From Phaeobacter sp. B1627 (GTDB lineage Bacteria; Pseudomonadota; Alphaproteobacteria; Rhodobacterales; Rhodobacteraceae), in contig NZ_VCNK01000001.1 of NCBI RefSeq assembly GCF_006265095.1, positions 124,001-188,000 of the forward strand: DNA of 64,000 bases, in the 5' to 3' direction. The position numbers and the translations under genes were made by a program. The notes under the pieces were generated by a model. It was not told the DNA's origin and ran no database searches. It saw only the letters and a program-made list of their open reading frames with translations. Positions 10,767-18,760 of this stretch are shown here, piece by piece (within the stretch, counting starts at the first letter, position 1; each line of letters opens with the position of its first letter).

Positions 10767-10809
10767 CGCGCGCGCGCATGATGTTGCGCAATCCCCGTGC
10801 GCCCGTTTA

Positions 10810-11003
10810 ATCCGCCCTACAGATCGCGCTGCTAGGGTGGGGCGGATCGATCAAAGCCAGAGGGGACGCATAGGGTGCTGTGGGCAGCTATGCGTCAGAC
10901 GAACGGAGACCGGCCCCGATGAAAAGGGGGTCGTTCAGCAGATGTTGAACCGAGCAACCCTCGCGGGGGTTGTCCATCCTCCATGCACCAAGCGGTACCG
11001 CTT
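10810..11003. ncRNA. Candidate structured RNA (unidentified)
   Basis: Six inverted repeats lie in 194 bp without a gene: ATCCGCC-CTA/TAG-GGCGGAT (10810-10847, with a 5-nt bulge); GACGCATAG/CTATGCGTC, a perfect 9-bp stem with a 14-nt loop (10865-10896); GAC-CCCC/GGGG-GTC (10908-10932); GTTCA/TGAAC (10933-10950); CAACCC/GGGTTG (10955-10972); and AAGCGGTACCGCTT (10990-11003). A weak promoter-like TTGCGC-N16-TTTAAT precedes it on the plus strand. I cannot match it to 6S, SRP, tmRNA or RNase P RNA. Strand and identity are open. Confidence 0.35.
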
Positions 11004-11031
11004 CCCTTCTATTGGGCCCGCGTTTTGGGAG

Positions 11032-11070
11032 TGAGTTTTGGGCCTGAGTTTCGGGACTGAGTTTCGGGCC
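11032..11070. repeat. 13-bp tandem repeat, 3 copies
   Basis: TGAGTTTTGGGCC, TGAGTTTCGGGAC and TGAGTTTCGGGCC occur head to tail in non-coding DNA between MaoC and the candidate RNA. One of the many short tandem arrays in this window. Confidence 0.85.
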
Positions 11071-11244
11071 GGACGGACGCAGACAGCGACCCGAAGCAAC
11101 TGAAATGCCAGACGCCGCCGTCCAGATCCGCGCCCCGATCCGTGTTTGTCGTGGCCCGTTGTGGTGCCCTGGCGGTCAAGGATCAAGGACTGACGCAGCC
11201 TGTCGCCACCCGGCGTGCCACCCTCCCGCTGCAACCGCCGGGGG

Positions 11245-11688
11245 TCAGTCGAACTTGCGCGATGGGGCCATCACCATGGCTTCCCCCACCAGAACCTTCT
11301 TGCCCTCAACGAGACAGCGGCAATCCAGCCTGACCCGCCGTTTGTCGATCTCGATCCCGGTCACCTCGACCTCGGCCAGGACCATGTCGCCCGGGCGCAC
11401 CGGGGCGAGGAACTTCAGGTTCTGACTCATGTAGATGGTGCCATGGCCGGGCAGCTGCTCACCGATGACCGCAGAGACCAGACCGGCGGTCAGCATCCCA
11501 TGGGCGATGCGGCCGTGAAACATCGTCTCCTGGGCATAGTCCTCGTCGAGATGCACGGGGTTGCGGTCGGTCGAGACCTCGGAAAACAGCTCGATGTCGC
11601 GGTCCGTCACCTGTTTGCGCAGGTAGCGGGTCATGCCCATCTCAATGTCCTCGATACAGATCGTGCCGCGGGTAAAATTATCCAACAT
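11245..11688 (-). CDS. MaoC-family (R)-hydratase-like protein
   Basis: Hot-dog fold protein (147 residues) of the MaoC dehydratase family, which hydrates enoyl-CoA. The catalytic region reads FSEVSTDRNPVHLDEDYAQETMFHGRIAHGMLTAGLVSAVIGEQLPG, with the D-x4-H hydratase signature. The start MLDNFTRGTICIEDIEMG is preceded by GAGGGACGAGG, a strong ribosome-binding site; the frame is open 37 codons further but that part is AT-rich promoter DNA with a palindrome. Could supply 3-hydroxyacyl-CoA for fatty-acid oxidation or polyhydroxyalkanoate; no pha genes are near. Confidence 0.9.
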   Translation of the reverse strand: MLDNFTRGTICIEDIEMGMTRYLRKQVTDRDIELFSEVSTDRNPVHLDEDYAQETMFHGRIAHGMLTAGLVSAVIGEQLPGHGTIYMSQNLKFLAPVRPGDMVLAEVEVTGIEIDKRRVRLDCRCLVEGKKVLVGEAMVMAPSRKFD

Positions 11689-11742
11689 CCTCGTCCCTCG
11701 GGGATTGTGGCGGCAATAAAAAGACCACCGTGTTTTCGTTTC

Positions 11743-11757
11743 GGTAATTTTATTACC
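11743..11757. promoter_or_regulatory. Palindrome upstream of the MaoC gene
   Basis: GGTAAT-TTT-ATTACC is a perfect 6-3-6 inverted repeat in an AT-rich stretch, 54 bp before the MaoC start. Position and symmetry suggest a repressor operator (for example TetR or GntR type); the regulator is not identifiable here. Confidence 0.5.
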
Positions 11758-11885
11758 TCGCGAATGCAGAAAGTCAAGCGCTGGCGCGTTGAATTGCAAC
11801 CGGGATCCTCAACGGGGCTCATGCTGGTCCTGTGCTTTGCCCGTGCCCCGCCGGTGATCCAATGGGCGCCCTGACGGGCGACAGC

Positions 11886-11921
11886 AAAAGACCCGCCTTC
11901 TCCTGCAGGAGAAAGCGGGTC
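11886..11921 (-). terminator. Terminator of the HAD gene
   Basis: On the minus strand GACCCGC-TTTCTCC pairs with GGAGAA-GCGGGTC around TGCA, then TTTT follows. It lies just downstream of the TIGR01459 HAD gene stop. Confidence 0.88.
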
Positions 11922-11942
11922 CGAGGGGCGTCCGGGCGGATC

Positions 11943-12818
11943 TTAGCGCAGGAAGCCGATGGCGTAGGTGGGGGCAACCTGTTCCTGCGCCAGGTAGGTC
12001 TCCAGCGCATCCGGATCGGGGTGGCGGTCGGTTTGCGTGTCTTTCGCGGCCAGACCTCCGGTAATGAACAGCGTGTCCAGCCCTTCGCCCATACCGCCGG
12101 AAATATCCGTGTGGGGACCGTCGCCAATGGCCATGATGTCGCGATCGGCAAACTCATGCCCCAGTTCCGCCAGTCGCTTGCGGGCGAGATCATAGATCGG
12201 GGGATAGGGCTTGCCGAAATACAGGCTCTCGCCGCCCATTTCGGTGTAGAGCCGGGCCAGGGCGCCGGCGCACCATTCACGCACCTCGCCACGGTCCACC
12301 ACAATGTCCGGGTTGGCGCAGAGCAGCTTCAGCCCCATCTGTTTGGCATAGAGGAAATCCGGCCGGTTCACGTCCGGGTCGGCCATCGGGTCGAAGGGGC
12401 CGCAGCAGACAATGCCCTCGGCCTCCTTGAGGGGGACGCGGGTGATCTCGACCGGGTCGTGGATCACGTTCATCGGCTCGAAAAAGCCTGCGTCGCGCTC
12501 CGGTTCGCCCATGAAACAGACCTTGTTCCCCACCGCGCCGGTGAACATTGCCGCGCGTGCGGAATCACCCGAGGTGGCGATGGTGTCATAGGCATCCTGT
12601 GGCACGCCGAACTGGGTCATCTGCTCGGCGACACCGGCGCGCGGTTTGGGCGAGTTCGTCACCAGAACCACCACGCCGCCGGATTTGCGATAGGCCTGTA
12701 GGGCTGCCACCGCCTCGGGGTAGGCGGTGATGCCGTTGTGCACACAGCCCCAGAGGTCCACAAACAGTGCCTTGTAGGGGGCGGATATCTCGGAAAGGGT
12801 CGAAACGATCTGGGTCAT
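11943..12818 (-). CDS. TIGR01459 family HAD-type hydrolase
   Basis: HAD-superfamily protein (291 residues) close to NagD/phosphoglycolate phosphatase-like enzymes. The first motif is ALFVDLWGCVHNG: the nucleophile aspartate is kept but the usual second aspartate of DxD is replaced by tryptophan, a feature of this alphaproteobacterial subfamily. Motif II is LVTNSPKPR and the C-terminal motif is MAIGDGPHTDISGG. ATG follows GAGGCAG with 5-bp spacing. Substrate unknown; the altered DxD raises the question of whether it still hydrolyses phosphate esters. Confidence 0.92.
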   Translation of the reverse strand: MTQIVSTLSEISAPYKALFVDLWGCVHNGITAYPEAVAALQAYRKSGGVVVLVTNSPKPRAGVAEQMTQFGVPQDAYDTIATSGDSARAAMFTGAVGNKVCFMGEPERDAGFFEPMNVIHDPVEITRVPLKEAEGIVCCGPFDPMADPDVNRPDFLYAKQMGLKLLCANPDIVVDRGEVREWCAGALARLYTEMGGESLYFGKPYPPIYDLARKRLAELGHEFADRDIMAIGDGPHTDISGGMGEGLDTLFITGGLAAKDTQTDRHPDPDALETYLAQEQVAPTYAIGFLR

Positions 12819-12887
12819 GGGGCTGCCTCATGGGGGACACGATTGGTGTCCCTCCTATGGCAGAGGCAGCCCGCTTTGACCAGATCT

Positions 12888-14948
12888 TCAGCCCTTGGCT
12901 TTGGGCGGCGTAAAGCGCTTGGAGGTATCCGAGGCGCTGCGGGCCTTGTTCTTCTTGCTGCTAGGCTTGCCCTTCGGCGGCGGCGGGCCTTTGGGTTTGT
13001 CCGAACGGGGTTTGTCTGAGCGTGGTTTGTCGGCCCAGGGTTTGTCGGAGCGTGGCTTGTCCGACCGGGGTTTATCCGACCGGGGCTTGTCAGAGCGGGG
13101 CTTGTCGAACGCAGGCTTGTCGCCGGCCGCGCGGGGCTTTGCGGGCCGCGCCTTCACGGTGCGTTCCGCCGCGTCGCCGCCACGTTCGGGGCGCGGGCCG
13201 CGGTTCGGTTTTGGCCCCCGGTTGAAGTCCCGGTCGCCGCCCCGATCACCTCGGTCACCGCGATCCCCGCGGTCGCCTCCCTTGTAGCCGCCTTTGCCAC
13301 CGCCAAAGCCGCCCTTGGGGCCGCCCTTGCGGAAGGGCGGTTTCTGGCGTTCGGGCAGGTTCGGAGCCGTCGCCAGCCGTTCCAGCACGGAGCCGTCATC
13401 CAGCGCCATGTCACTGCCCAGAGTGGTCACGAAACCATCGACCTTGGTCTCGACGATCTCGGCATAGCTGACGTCATCCTGGATGCGGATGGCGCCGATT
13501 GCGGTCTTGTCGATGCCACCGGCCTTGCAGAGCATCGGCAACAGGCGGCGCGGGTCGGCACCGGCATTGTAGCCGCCGGCAATGGAGAACCAGACCGAGG
13601 GGCCGAAGGGGGCGCGGGGCTCCTTGGGTTTGCGGTCGGCCTCGGAGGGCTCTGTCAGCTCTTCCGGGGCGGAGCGGGCGGCGGACCACAGGCGCAGGTA
13701 GCCTGCGGCGAGCTGTTCGGCCGAGAAGCTCTCGACCAGTTTCGCCAGCGTGTCAACCTGGCTCTCGGGGCCGTCCTCGGTCCAGACCGGATCGGCCAGC
13801 ATCCGCTCCATATCGCGGTCGCGCACGGCATCGGCCGAGGGGGCGTCCTGCCATTCGGCGTTCAGTTTCGCCTCGCGCAGCAGACGCTCTGCCTTGCGGC
13901 GCGACCGGGGCGTGACGATCAGCGCGCTGGCGCCCTTGCGCCCGGCACGACCGGTACGGCCCGAGCGGTGCAACAGGGTCTCGTGGCTCGACGGCAGGTC
14001 GGCATGGACCACCAGATCCAGGTTCGGCAGGTCGATGCCACGGGCCGCCACATCGGTGGCCACACAGATCCGGGCGCGCCCGTCGCGCATCGCCTGCAAC
14101 GCGCCTGCGCGCTCGGCCTGGCTCAGCTCGCCCGAGAGCGCCACCACCTGAAAGCCACGGTTCGACAGCCGCGTCAGCAGCCGATTCACGGCGGCGCGGG
14201 TATTGGCAAAGACGATGGCATTGGGCGCTTCGTGATAGCGCAGCACGTTGATGATGGCGTTTTCCGCGTCATGCGGCGCAACCACATGTGCCAGATAGGA
14301 AATGTCGCTGTGCTGGGTGCCCGTCGAAATGGTCGAGATCCGCTGCGCATCGCGCTGGTAGGTTTTTGCCAGTGCGGCGATGGGTTTGGAGACCGTGGCC
14401 GAGAACAGCAGGGTCTGGCGTTCTTCGGGGGTCTCCTGCAGGATGAACTCCAGATCCTCGCGGAAACCGAGGTCCAGCATCTCGTCCGCCTCGTCCAGCA
14501 CCACGGCCGCAACGCCGCTCAGATCGATGGAGCCGCGGGTGATGTGGTCGCGCAGGCGGCCGGGGGTGGCCACGACGATATGGGCGCCCCGGTCCAGCGC
14601 GCGGCGTTCATCGCGCATGTCCATGCCACCGACGCAGGAGGCCAGCACCGCGCCCGCCTCACCATAGAGCCAGCTCAGCTCGCGTTTGACCTGCAGCGCC
14701 AGCTCGCGCGTGGGGGCGATCACCAGGGCCAGCGGCGCGCCTGCGCGGTCGAACCGGTCGTCCTCGCCCAGCAGGGTCGGCGCAATGGCGAGGCCAAAGC
14801 CCACGGTCTTGCCCGATCCTGTCTGCGCGGACACCAGAAGATCCAGGCCCGCCAGCTCCGGGTCGGACACGGCCTCCTGCACGGGGGTGAGGGACGTGTA
14901 TCCACGGCGCTCGAGCGCCTGTTGCAGGGAGGGTTTCAAAGTGGGCAT
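12888..14948 (-). CDS. DEAD-box ATP-dependent RNA helicase with repeat tail
   Basis: RNA helicase (686 residues). Motifs in order: Q motif region TPVQEAV, SAQTGSGKT, APTRELALQ, ATPGRL, VLDEADEML, FSATVS, then the second RecA domain with ARGIDLPNLDLVVH and HRSGRTGRAGRKG. A DbpA-type RNA-binding domain follows (WFSIAGGYNAGADPRRLLPMLC onward). The C-terminal 130 residues are basic and low-complexity: a GGYKGGDRGDRGDRG stretch, then nine 5-residue DKPRS-like repeats from a 15-bp DNA array. Start MPTLKPSLQ is preferred; ATG three codons earlier (14957) is equally possible. Likely role in ribosome assembly or RNA decay. Confidence 0.95.
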   Translation of the reverse strand: MPTLKPSLQQALERRGYTSLTPVQEAVSDPELAGLDLLVSAQTGSGKTVGFGLAIAPTLLGEDDRFDRAGAPLALVIAPTRELALQVKRELSWLYGEAGAVLASCVGGMDMRDERRALDRGAHIVVATPGRLRDHITRGSIDLSGVAAVVLDEADEMLDLGFREDLEFILQETPEERQTLLFSATVSKPIAALAKTYQRDAQRISTISTGTQHSDISYLAHVVAPHDAENAIINVLRYHEAPNAIVFANTRAAVNRLLTRLSNRGFQVVALSGELSQAERAGALQAMRDGRARICVATDVAARGIDLPNLDLVVHADLPSSHETLLHRSGRTGRAGRKGASALIVTPRSRRKAERLLREAKLNAEWQDAPSADAVRDRDMERMLADPVWTEDGPESQVDTLAKLVESFSAEQLAAGYLRLWSAARSAPEELTEPSEADRKPKEPRAPFGPSVWFSIAGGYNAGADPRRLLPMLCKAGGIDKTAIGAIRIQDDVSYAEIVETKVDGFVTTLGSDMALDDGSVLERLATAPNLPERQKPPFRKGGPKGGFGGGKGGYKGGDRGDRGDRGDRGGDRDFNRGPKPNRGPRPERGGDAAERTVKARPAKPRAAGDKPAFDKPRSDKPRSDKPRSDKPRSDKPWADKPRSDKPRSDKPKGPPPPKGKPSSKKNKARSASDTSKRFTPPKAKG
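12994..13128. repeat. 15-bp tandem array inside the helicase gene, 9 units
   Basis: Units of the form GGYTTGTCNGANCGK are repeated nine times without spacing. On the coding strand they encode repeating D/S-K-P-R-S segments of the helicase tail. The 15-bp period keeps the frame. Units differ mainly at third codon positions, so the array is old enough to have drifted. Confidence 0.92.
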
Positions 14949-15388
14949 TCCGATCATGGGCAGAAGGGCGAACGAGGCGCCGCTGTATGGGTGAAGGTCG
15001 CGCCTATACCGCAGGTCGATGGCTTTGTATAGCATAACCGGCGTAGAGCGCGCGCATGGCTGCCTTGCGTCAGGCGGCAGAACCGGGCCTCTGCGCAGAC
15101 CGGCGACACCGCGTCAGGCGGTAAAGCCTTGCCGAACGCAGACCTGAACGCAGACCTGTGACATTGGCGCGGACATACGCGGCCTTGTCGCAGACCGCAA
15201 GCATGATAAGCTCCCCTGCAGGCTGCAGCCGGGCAACTGAGCCGCATCAGATGGCCATCAGACTGGCATCAAATGGGCATGAGGTTGGCATCAGAGGGGG
15301 GGACGGGCGGCCCCGTCCGTTTCTCGGCGTCAGGGACCGGCGGCAGACCAACAGGACACCAGGACAACACAACAACAGGCATGTTCAG
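14949..15388. other. 440-bp divergent intergenic region
   Basis: Separates the helicase (minus) from the M48 lipoprotein gene (plus). No gene is supported. It has short direct repeats: GAACGCAGACCT twice near 15133-15156, and loosely repeated GGCATCARATGG-like units at about 15245-15298. Promoters for both genes must lie here but I cannot point to a clear -35/-10 pair. Confidence 0.6.
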
Positions 15389-16219
15389 ATGACAGGTTTC
15401 AAAACACTCCGTGGTTTCATGCGCCTGCCAGGGGCTGCGGCGCTGGCGCTGGTCGCGGCCTGTGGCACCACCTATCAGCTGCCCGACAGTGGCGGCGCCT
15501 ATACCGAGGATGCCAGGCGCATGTTTGCCGAGGCCCGTCGGCAACCGGCCCGCGCGCCGCTCTCGGCGGGAGCGGCGCAGGCGCGCTTCAACCGGGTGGA
15601 GCCGCATATCTCGGCGGGGGGGCGCCAATATTGCCAGCGGCTGACGGCGGATCGGGCCGGGTTCAACTGCAACGTCGATATCGCCATCGACCACGAGATG
15701 GCAGAGCGCAACGCCTATTTCACCTATGCCGGGGCGCAGCCCACGATCCGGATCTCGCTGCCGCTGATCCGCGACACGGCCAGCGATGACGAAGTCGCCT
15801 TTGTGCTGGCTCATGAATACGGTCACCTGATCGGCCGCCACATCGAAAAGCAACAGCAACAGGTGCTTGTGGGGGCGCTGCTGGTGGGCGCCATCGCCGG
15901 CGCTGCAACCGCGGCTGCGGGCGAGTATGATCGCAGCGCGGTCGAGGTCGGTCTGGGAATCGGTGCAGCGGCGGGCTCGGTCGCCTATTCGCAGGCCTAT
16001 GAGCTGGAGAGCGACACGCTCGGCACCCGTATCACGGTCTCGGCGGGCTACGACCCGGTCGAAGGCGCCAAGTTCTTTGCCCGCCCGGAACCCACCCGGA
16101 CGGCCACGGGGCGCTATTCCTTCTGGGGAACCCACCCGCCGGATGAAAAGCGCGTGGCCACCGTGCTGGCCACCAAGGCAGAAATCGACGCGCGGATCGA
16201 CCTGCGCCGGGCGCAGTAG
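15389..16219 (+). CDS. M48-family metalloprotease, lipoprotein
   Basis: Zinc metalloprotease (276 residues) of the M48/LoiP-BepA type. A lipoprotein signal ends LALVAAC-G (Cys25). The zinc site is HEYGH with the third ligand in ELESDTLG; a hydrophobic VGALLVGAIAGAATAAAG segment lies between. The C-terminus ends with the FWGTHPPDEKRVATVL motif of the family. Start MTGFKTLRGFMRLP gives a proper signal peptide; ATG at codon 11 is an alternative. Expected role: outer-membrane protein quality control in the periplasm. The final codons and stop are part of a 13-bp tandem repeat that continues downstream. Confidence 0.93.
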   Translation: MTGFKTLRGFMRLPGAAALALVAACGTTYQLPDSGGAYTEDARRMFAEARRQPARAPLSAGAAQARFNRVEPHISAGGRQYCQRLTADRAGFNCNVDIAIDHEMAERNAYFTYAGAQPTIRISLPLIRDTASDDEVAFVLAHEYGHLIGRHIEKQQQQVLVGALLVGAIAGAATAAAGEYDRSAVEVGLGIGAAAGSVAYSQAYELESDTLGTRITVSAGYDPVEGAKFFARPEPTRTATGRYSFWGTHPPDEKRVATVLATKAEIDARIDLRRAQ

Positions 16220-16252
16220 ACGGGCACAGTAGACGGGCTCAGTAGACTGGCA
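16214..16252. repeat. 13-bp tandem repeat containing the stop codon, 3 copies
   Basis: CAGTAGACGGGCA, CAGTAGACGGGCT and CAGTAGACTGGCA are head to tail. The first copy contains the CAG-TAG end of the M48 protease gene, so the stop-codon region itself has been duplicated downstream. Confidence 0.93.
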
Positions 16253-16299
16253 CAGTCGCAGGGCCGCTCAACTGGACCGCTCCACCGGGCCTGCAAACG

Positions 16300-16327
16300 C
16301 AAAACGCCCCCTCGCGAGAGGGGGCGC
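16300..16327 (-). terminator. ppaC terminator
   Basis: CGCCCCCTC-gcga-GAGGGGGCG hairpin (9-bp stem) followed on the minus strand by TTTTGCGTTT. It lies about 35 bp after the pyrophosphatase stop and between convergent genes. Confidence 0.88.
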
Positions 16328-16360
16328 TGTGGTGATCAGAAGACCGGGACCAGATCGGGT

Positions 16361-17281
16361 TCAGACCTTGAGGTTCGGGATGATCTGTTTCTTGCGCGAC
16401 ATGATGCCCGGCAGCACCACGGTGGTGCCACTGGCGGTGACGCCAAAGGATTTCTCGGCCACGGTTTTCACCAGATCGTTGGGCACCAGCAGCGTGGCCT
16501 CTTCCTTCAGGATGTCGACCACGAACAGCAGCACCTGATCGACGCCGTCTTCGGCCTGCACCGTGGCGAAGGTCTCGATCAGGCTGTCGATGCGGCCCAG
16601 CGGGATCTCGGGCGCGGTGGTCTCCAGAACCGAGACGCGGAACTTGGTGCCGTCGACTTCGTATTCCTTGGAATCCATGCGGATCAGCTCGGCGTCGGAA
16701 AAGGCGGAGACGTCGGATTTGGCGGCAAACATCTCGGCGGCGTAGGCGGCAATGTCGAGACCGAGGTCGGCGGCCAGCGCCTCGGCCACGGCGCGGTCAT
16801 GCGCGGTGGTGGTGGGCGAGCGGAACTCCAGCGTGTCGGAGAGGATGCAGGTCAGCGCCGCGCCCTTGATCGCCTCGGGCATCTTTGCCGCGTCGTCACC
16901 CATCAGATCGTGCATGATGGTGGCGGTGCAGGCCAGCGGGCGCACGGTGATGTCGATCGGGCCCTTGGTTTCCAGGCCGCCGACCAGCTTGTGGTGGTCG
17001 ATGATGGCGCGGATATCGGCAGAGTTGATCGAGGCGGGCAGCTCGGCCGGGTTGTTGGTGTCGACGATCACCACGGGGGCCTCCGCCTCGACATCGGCGA
17101 TGATCGCGGGCTTTTCAAAGCCCCAGCGCTGCAGCATGAAGGCCGCTTCGGTATTGGGTTCGCCCAGCAGCACGGGCTTCGCCGCCTCGCCCTTCACCTC
17201 GTTCAGGTACCAGGACCAGATAATGGCGGAGCCGGTGGAATCGGTGTCGGGAGATTTGTGGCCGAAAACTTGAATGGTCAT
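16361..17281 (-). CDS. ppaC: Manganese-dependent inorganic pyrophosphatase
   Basis: Family II pyrophosphatase (306 residues), a cytoplasmic DHH-superfamily enzyme that hydrolyses pyrophosphate. Motifs: GHKSPDTDSTGSA (metal ligands His and Asp), VIVDTNNPAE, the signature IIDHHKLVGG, and the C-terminal DHHA2 domain ending SRKKQIIPNL. Length and start (MTIQVFGHK) match the family. A monocistronic gene with its own terminator. Confidence 0.97.
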   Translation of the reverse strand: MTIQVFGHKSPDTDSTGSAIIWSWYLNEVKGEAAKPVLLGEPNTEAAFMLQRWGFEKPAIIADVEAEAPVVIVDTNNPAELPASINSADIRAIIDHHKLVGGLETKGPIDITVRPLACTATIMHDLMGDDAAKMPEAIKGAALTCILSDTLEFRSPTTTAHDRAVAEALAADLGLDIAAYAAEMFAAKSDVSAFSDAELIRMDSKEYEVDGTKFRVSVLETTAPEIPLGRIDSLIETFATVQAEDGVDQVLLFVVDILKEEATLLVPNDLVKTVAEKSFGVTASGTTVVLPGIMSRKKQIIPNLKV

Positions 17282-17596
17282 TTGCTCAATCCTGTCTGAC
17301 GAGTCTGTTGCCGCGCGTTATACCAGCGGCGTGTGGTTTGTCACCCCGCCAGAGGCACCAGGGCGCGGCCCGGATCGATACGGGATGCGGCATTGACCGC
17401 ACTGCATAGCCCCAGTGCATTATTCCGGTGCCTCCCAGTGCCTCCCAGTGCCTGCCGGTGCATTCAGCGCCGACGTCGGGCCGCGCCCGCCAGACTGCCC
17501 AAACTGCCCGGACTGAACTGACTGAACTGACTGTATTGACGGGGGGACACGGGGGATAGGAGTGATACGGGGGGAGGCGGGCCAGGGGCGGCGACG
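17282..17596. other. 315-bp gene-free region with short repeats
   Basis: Between ppaC (minus, upstream side) and the second TraB gene's stop. It holds a 10-bp repeat CCTCCCAGTG (17431-17460, two exact copies plus CCTGCCGGTG) and ACTGAACTG repeats near 17512-17540. No coding frame or RNA is recognisable. Confidence 0.6.
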
Positions 17597-18760
17597 TCAC
17601 CGCCCGGTGTGGGGCGTCAGCTGATAGCCGCGCGCGGCCAGCAGGTTCAGCAGGCCCGCGTCACCGGCCAGATGGGCTGCGCCGACCGCCACCAGAAGGC
17701 GCTGCTCAGGCCGCGCGTCCAGATGCTTCACCCAGGCCCGGTTGCGCTGATCCAGAACCGACCGGTCGAAACTGCGCAGCAACCGCTGCACCTGACGCCG
17801 CGGCACCGGCAGATCGCGATAGATCATCCAGCTCATGACGATGCGCCCCTCGCTGAGGCGCCCGTCAAAATAGGATTCCGACAGGGTGACATAGAGATCC
17901 GCGTGGCGGGTCTCGCTCCGGAGGTCCAGCAGCAGCATCTGCACCTGATCGGCCATCGGCATCGCCGCCAGCGCCGCCAGACCGGCCTCCGGTTTTTCAA
18001 GGCCCATGGCTGGTATGCCATTGAGCCGCGCGACCCGTTCGATCCGGTCATCCAGCCCGCGCCGGGTGCCGAACCCCCGTTTGCGGCAGTCGGTGCCGGT
18101 CAGGAAATCAGACAGATACCACGGCTGCATCTGGGCGGCGGTGCCGGGGGCAATGCCAAGCTGGGCGAGCCGGGCGCTCAGCTGGGTCCAGTCGGCGGCG
18201 GGCATCATCCGGTCCAGGCGCTGACCGGGGGGCAGTAGAAAATACCGGCCAAAGGCCTCCTGATCGCTGTCGGCCGCCAGCATCTGCGGCTCTGTGACTT
18301 CCAGGAAAACCGCATCCACCTGCCGGATCAGCGGGCGGATCTCTCCCATCATGGACAACATGCGGGCGTCGCCGCTGTGCTGGGTGCCGATGACATGAAG
18401 CCGCCGGTTGCCCTTGGTCGCGATCCAATGATTGCCGCGACTGAAGGGGATCTTTGCCATCTCGGCATCCAGCCGCGTGCGGGCCTCGGCGGTCAGGTGG
18501 TCGCGCAGGTCGATCCCGCTGCAGCGCGCCATGGCCATGCCGGCATCTGTCAGACCAGACAGGCCCGACAGACTGGGGCTCAGCGCCAGCGCAAAGGCCA
18601 CAGCGGCCAGCCGTATTCCGGCCGATAGCCTGCCAGGCTTGAATGCGCCAGTCCTGACCCCGCCAGTCCTGACCCCGCCAGCCCCGAACTCGCCAGCCCC
18701 AAACCCGCCGGTCCGCAGCCCGGCAAGACGGGAGCGCAGGCCCGCCGCCACAGCCCTCAC
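17597..18760 (-). CDS. TraB/GumN family protein, copy 2
   Basis: TraB/GumN-family protein (387 residues), possibly a metalloprotease-like Tiki relative. Conserved motifs: HVIGTQHSGD and VDAVFLEVTEP near the start, and LLVAVGAAHLAGDAGLLNLLAARGY at the end. The N-terminus is odd: about 35 residues of GGFGAGEFGAGGVRTGGVRTG before a hydrophobic signal-like segment (LAAVAFALALSPSLSG). That leader is encoded by a 15-bp tandem repeat. The GTG start overlaps the stop of the upstream paralogue (GTGA), so translation is coupled. A start inside the repeat leader cannot be excluded. Confidence 0.87.
   Translation of the reverse strand: MRAVAAGLRSRLAGLRTGGFGAGEFGAGGVRTGGVRTGAFKPGRLSAGIRLAAVAFALALSPSLSGLSGLTDAGMAMARCSGIDLRDHLTAEARTRLDAEMAKIPFSRGNHWIATKGNRRLHVIGTQHSGDARMLSMMGEIRPLIRQVDAVFLEVTEPQMLAADSDQEAFGRYFLLPPGQRLDRMMPAADWTQLSARLAQLGIAPGTAAQMQPWYLSDFLTGTDCRKRGFGTRRGLDDRIERVARLNGIPAMGLEKPEAGLAALAAMPMADQVQMLLLDLRSETRHADLYVTLSESYFDGRLSEGRIVMSWMIYRDLPVPRRQVQRLLRSFDRSVLDQRNRAWVKHLDARPEQRLLVAVGAAHLAGDAGLLNLLAARGYQLTPHTGR
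18646..18720. repeat. 15-bp tandem array, 5 units, in the TraB N-terminus
   Basis: Five head-to-tail units of CGCCAGTCCTGACCC type (first two identical) lie inside the start of the downstream TraB/GumN gene and encode its G-x-R/E-T/F-G-A-rich leader. The frame-preserving period matches other intragenic arrays here. Confidence 0.92.

Larger units (their letters stand above)
10595..11244. other. 650-bp gene-free, hairpin-rich intergenic region
   Basis: No convincing coding frame is present. It contains a REP-like double hairpin (10733-10766), a chain of hairpins that may be an RNA (10810-11003) and a 13-bp tandem repeat (11032-11070); each is listed separately. It lies upstream of ribF and downstream of the MaoC gene on the minus strand. 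Confidence 0.7.

Noticed and set aside
10810-11003. 6S RNA, SRP RNA or FMN riboswitch
   Set aside because: The segment lacks the SRP tetraloop region (GGTCCGGAAGGAAGC), the long single imperfect hairpin of 6S RNA and the FMN-aptamer AGGGTGAAATTCC-like boxes. It also lies far from the ribF start.
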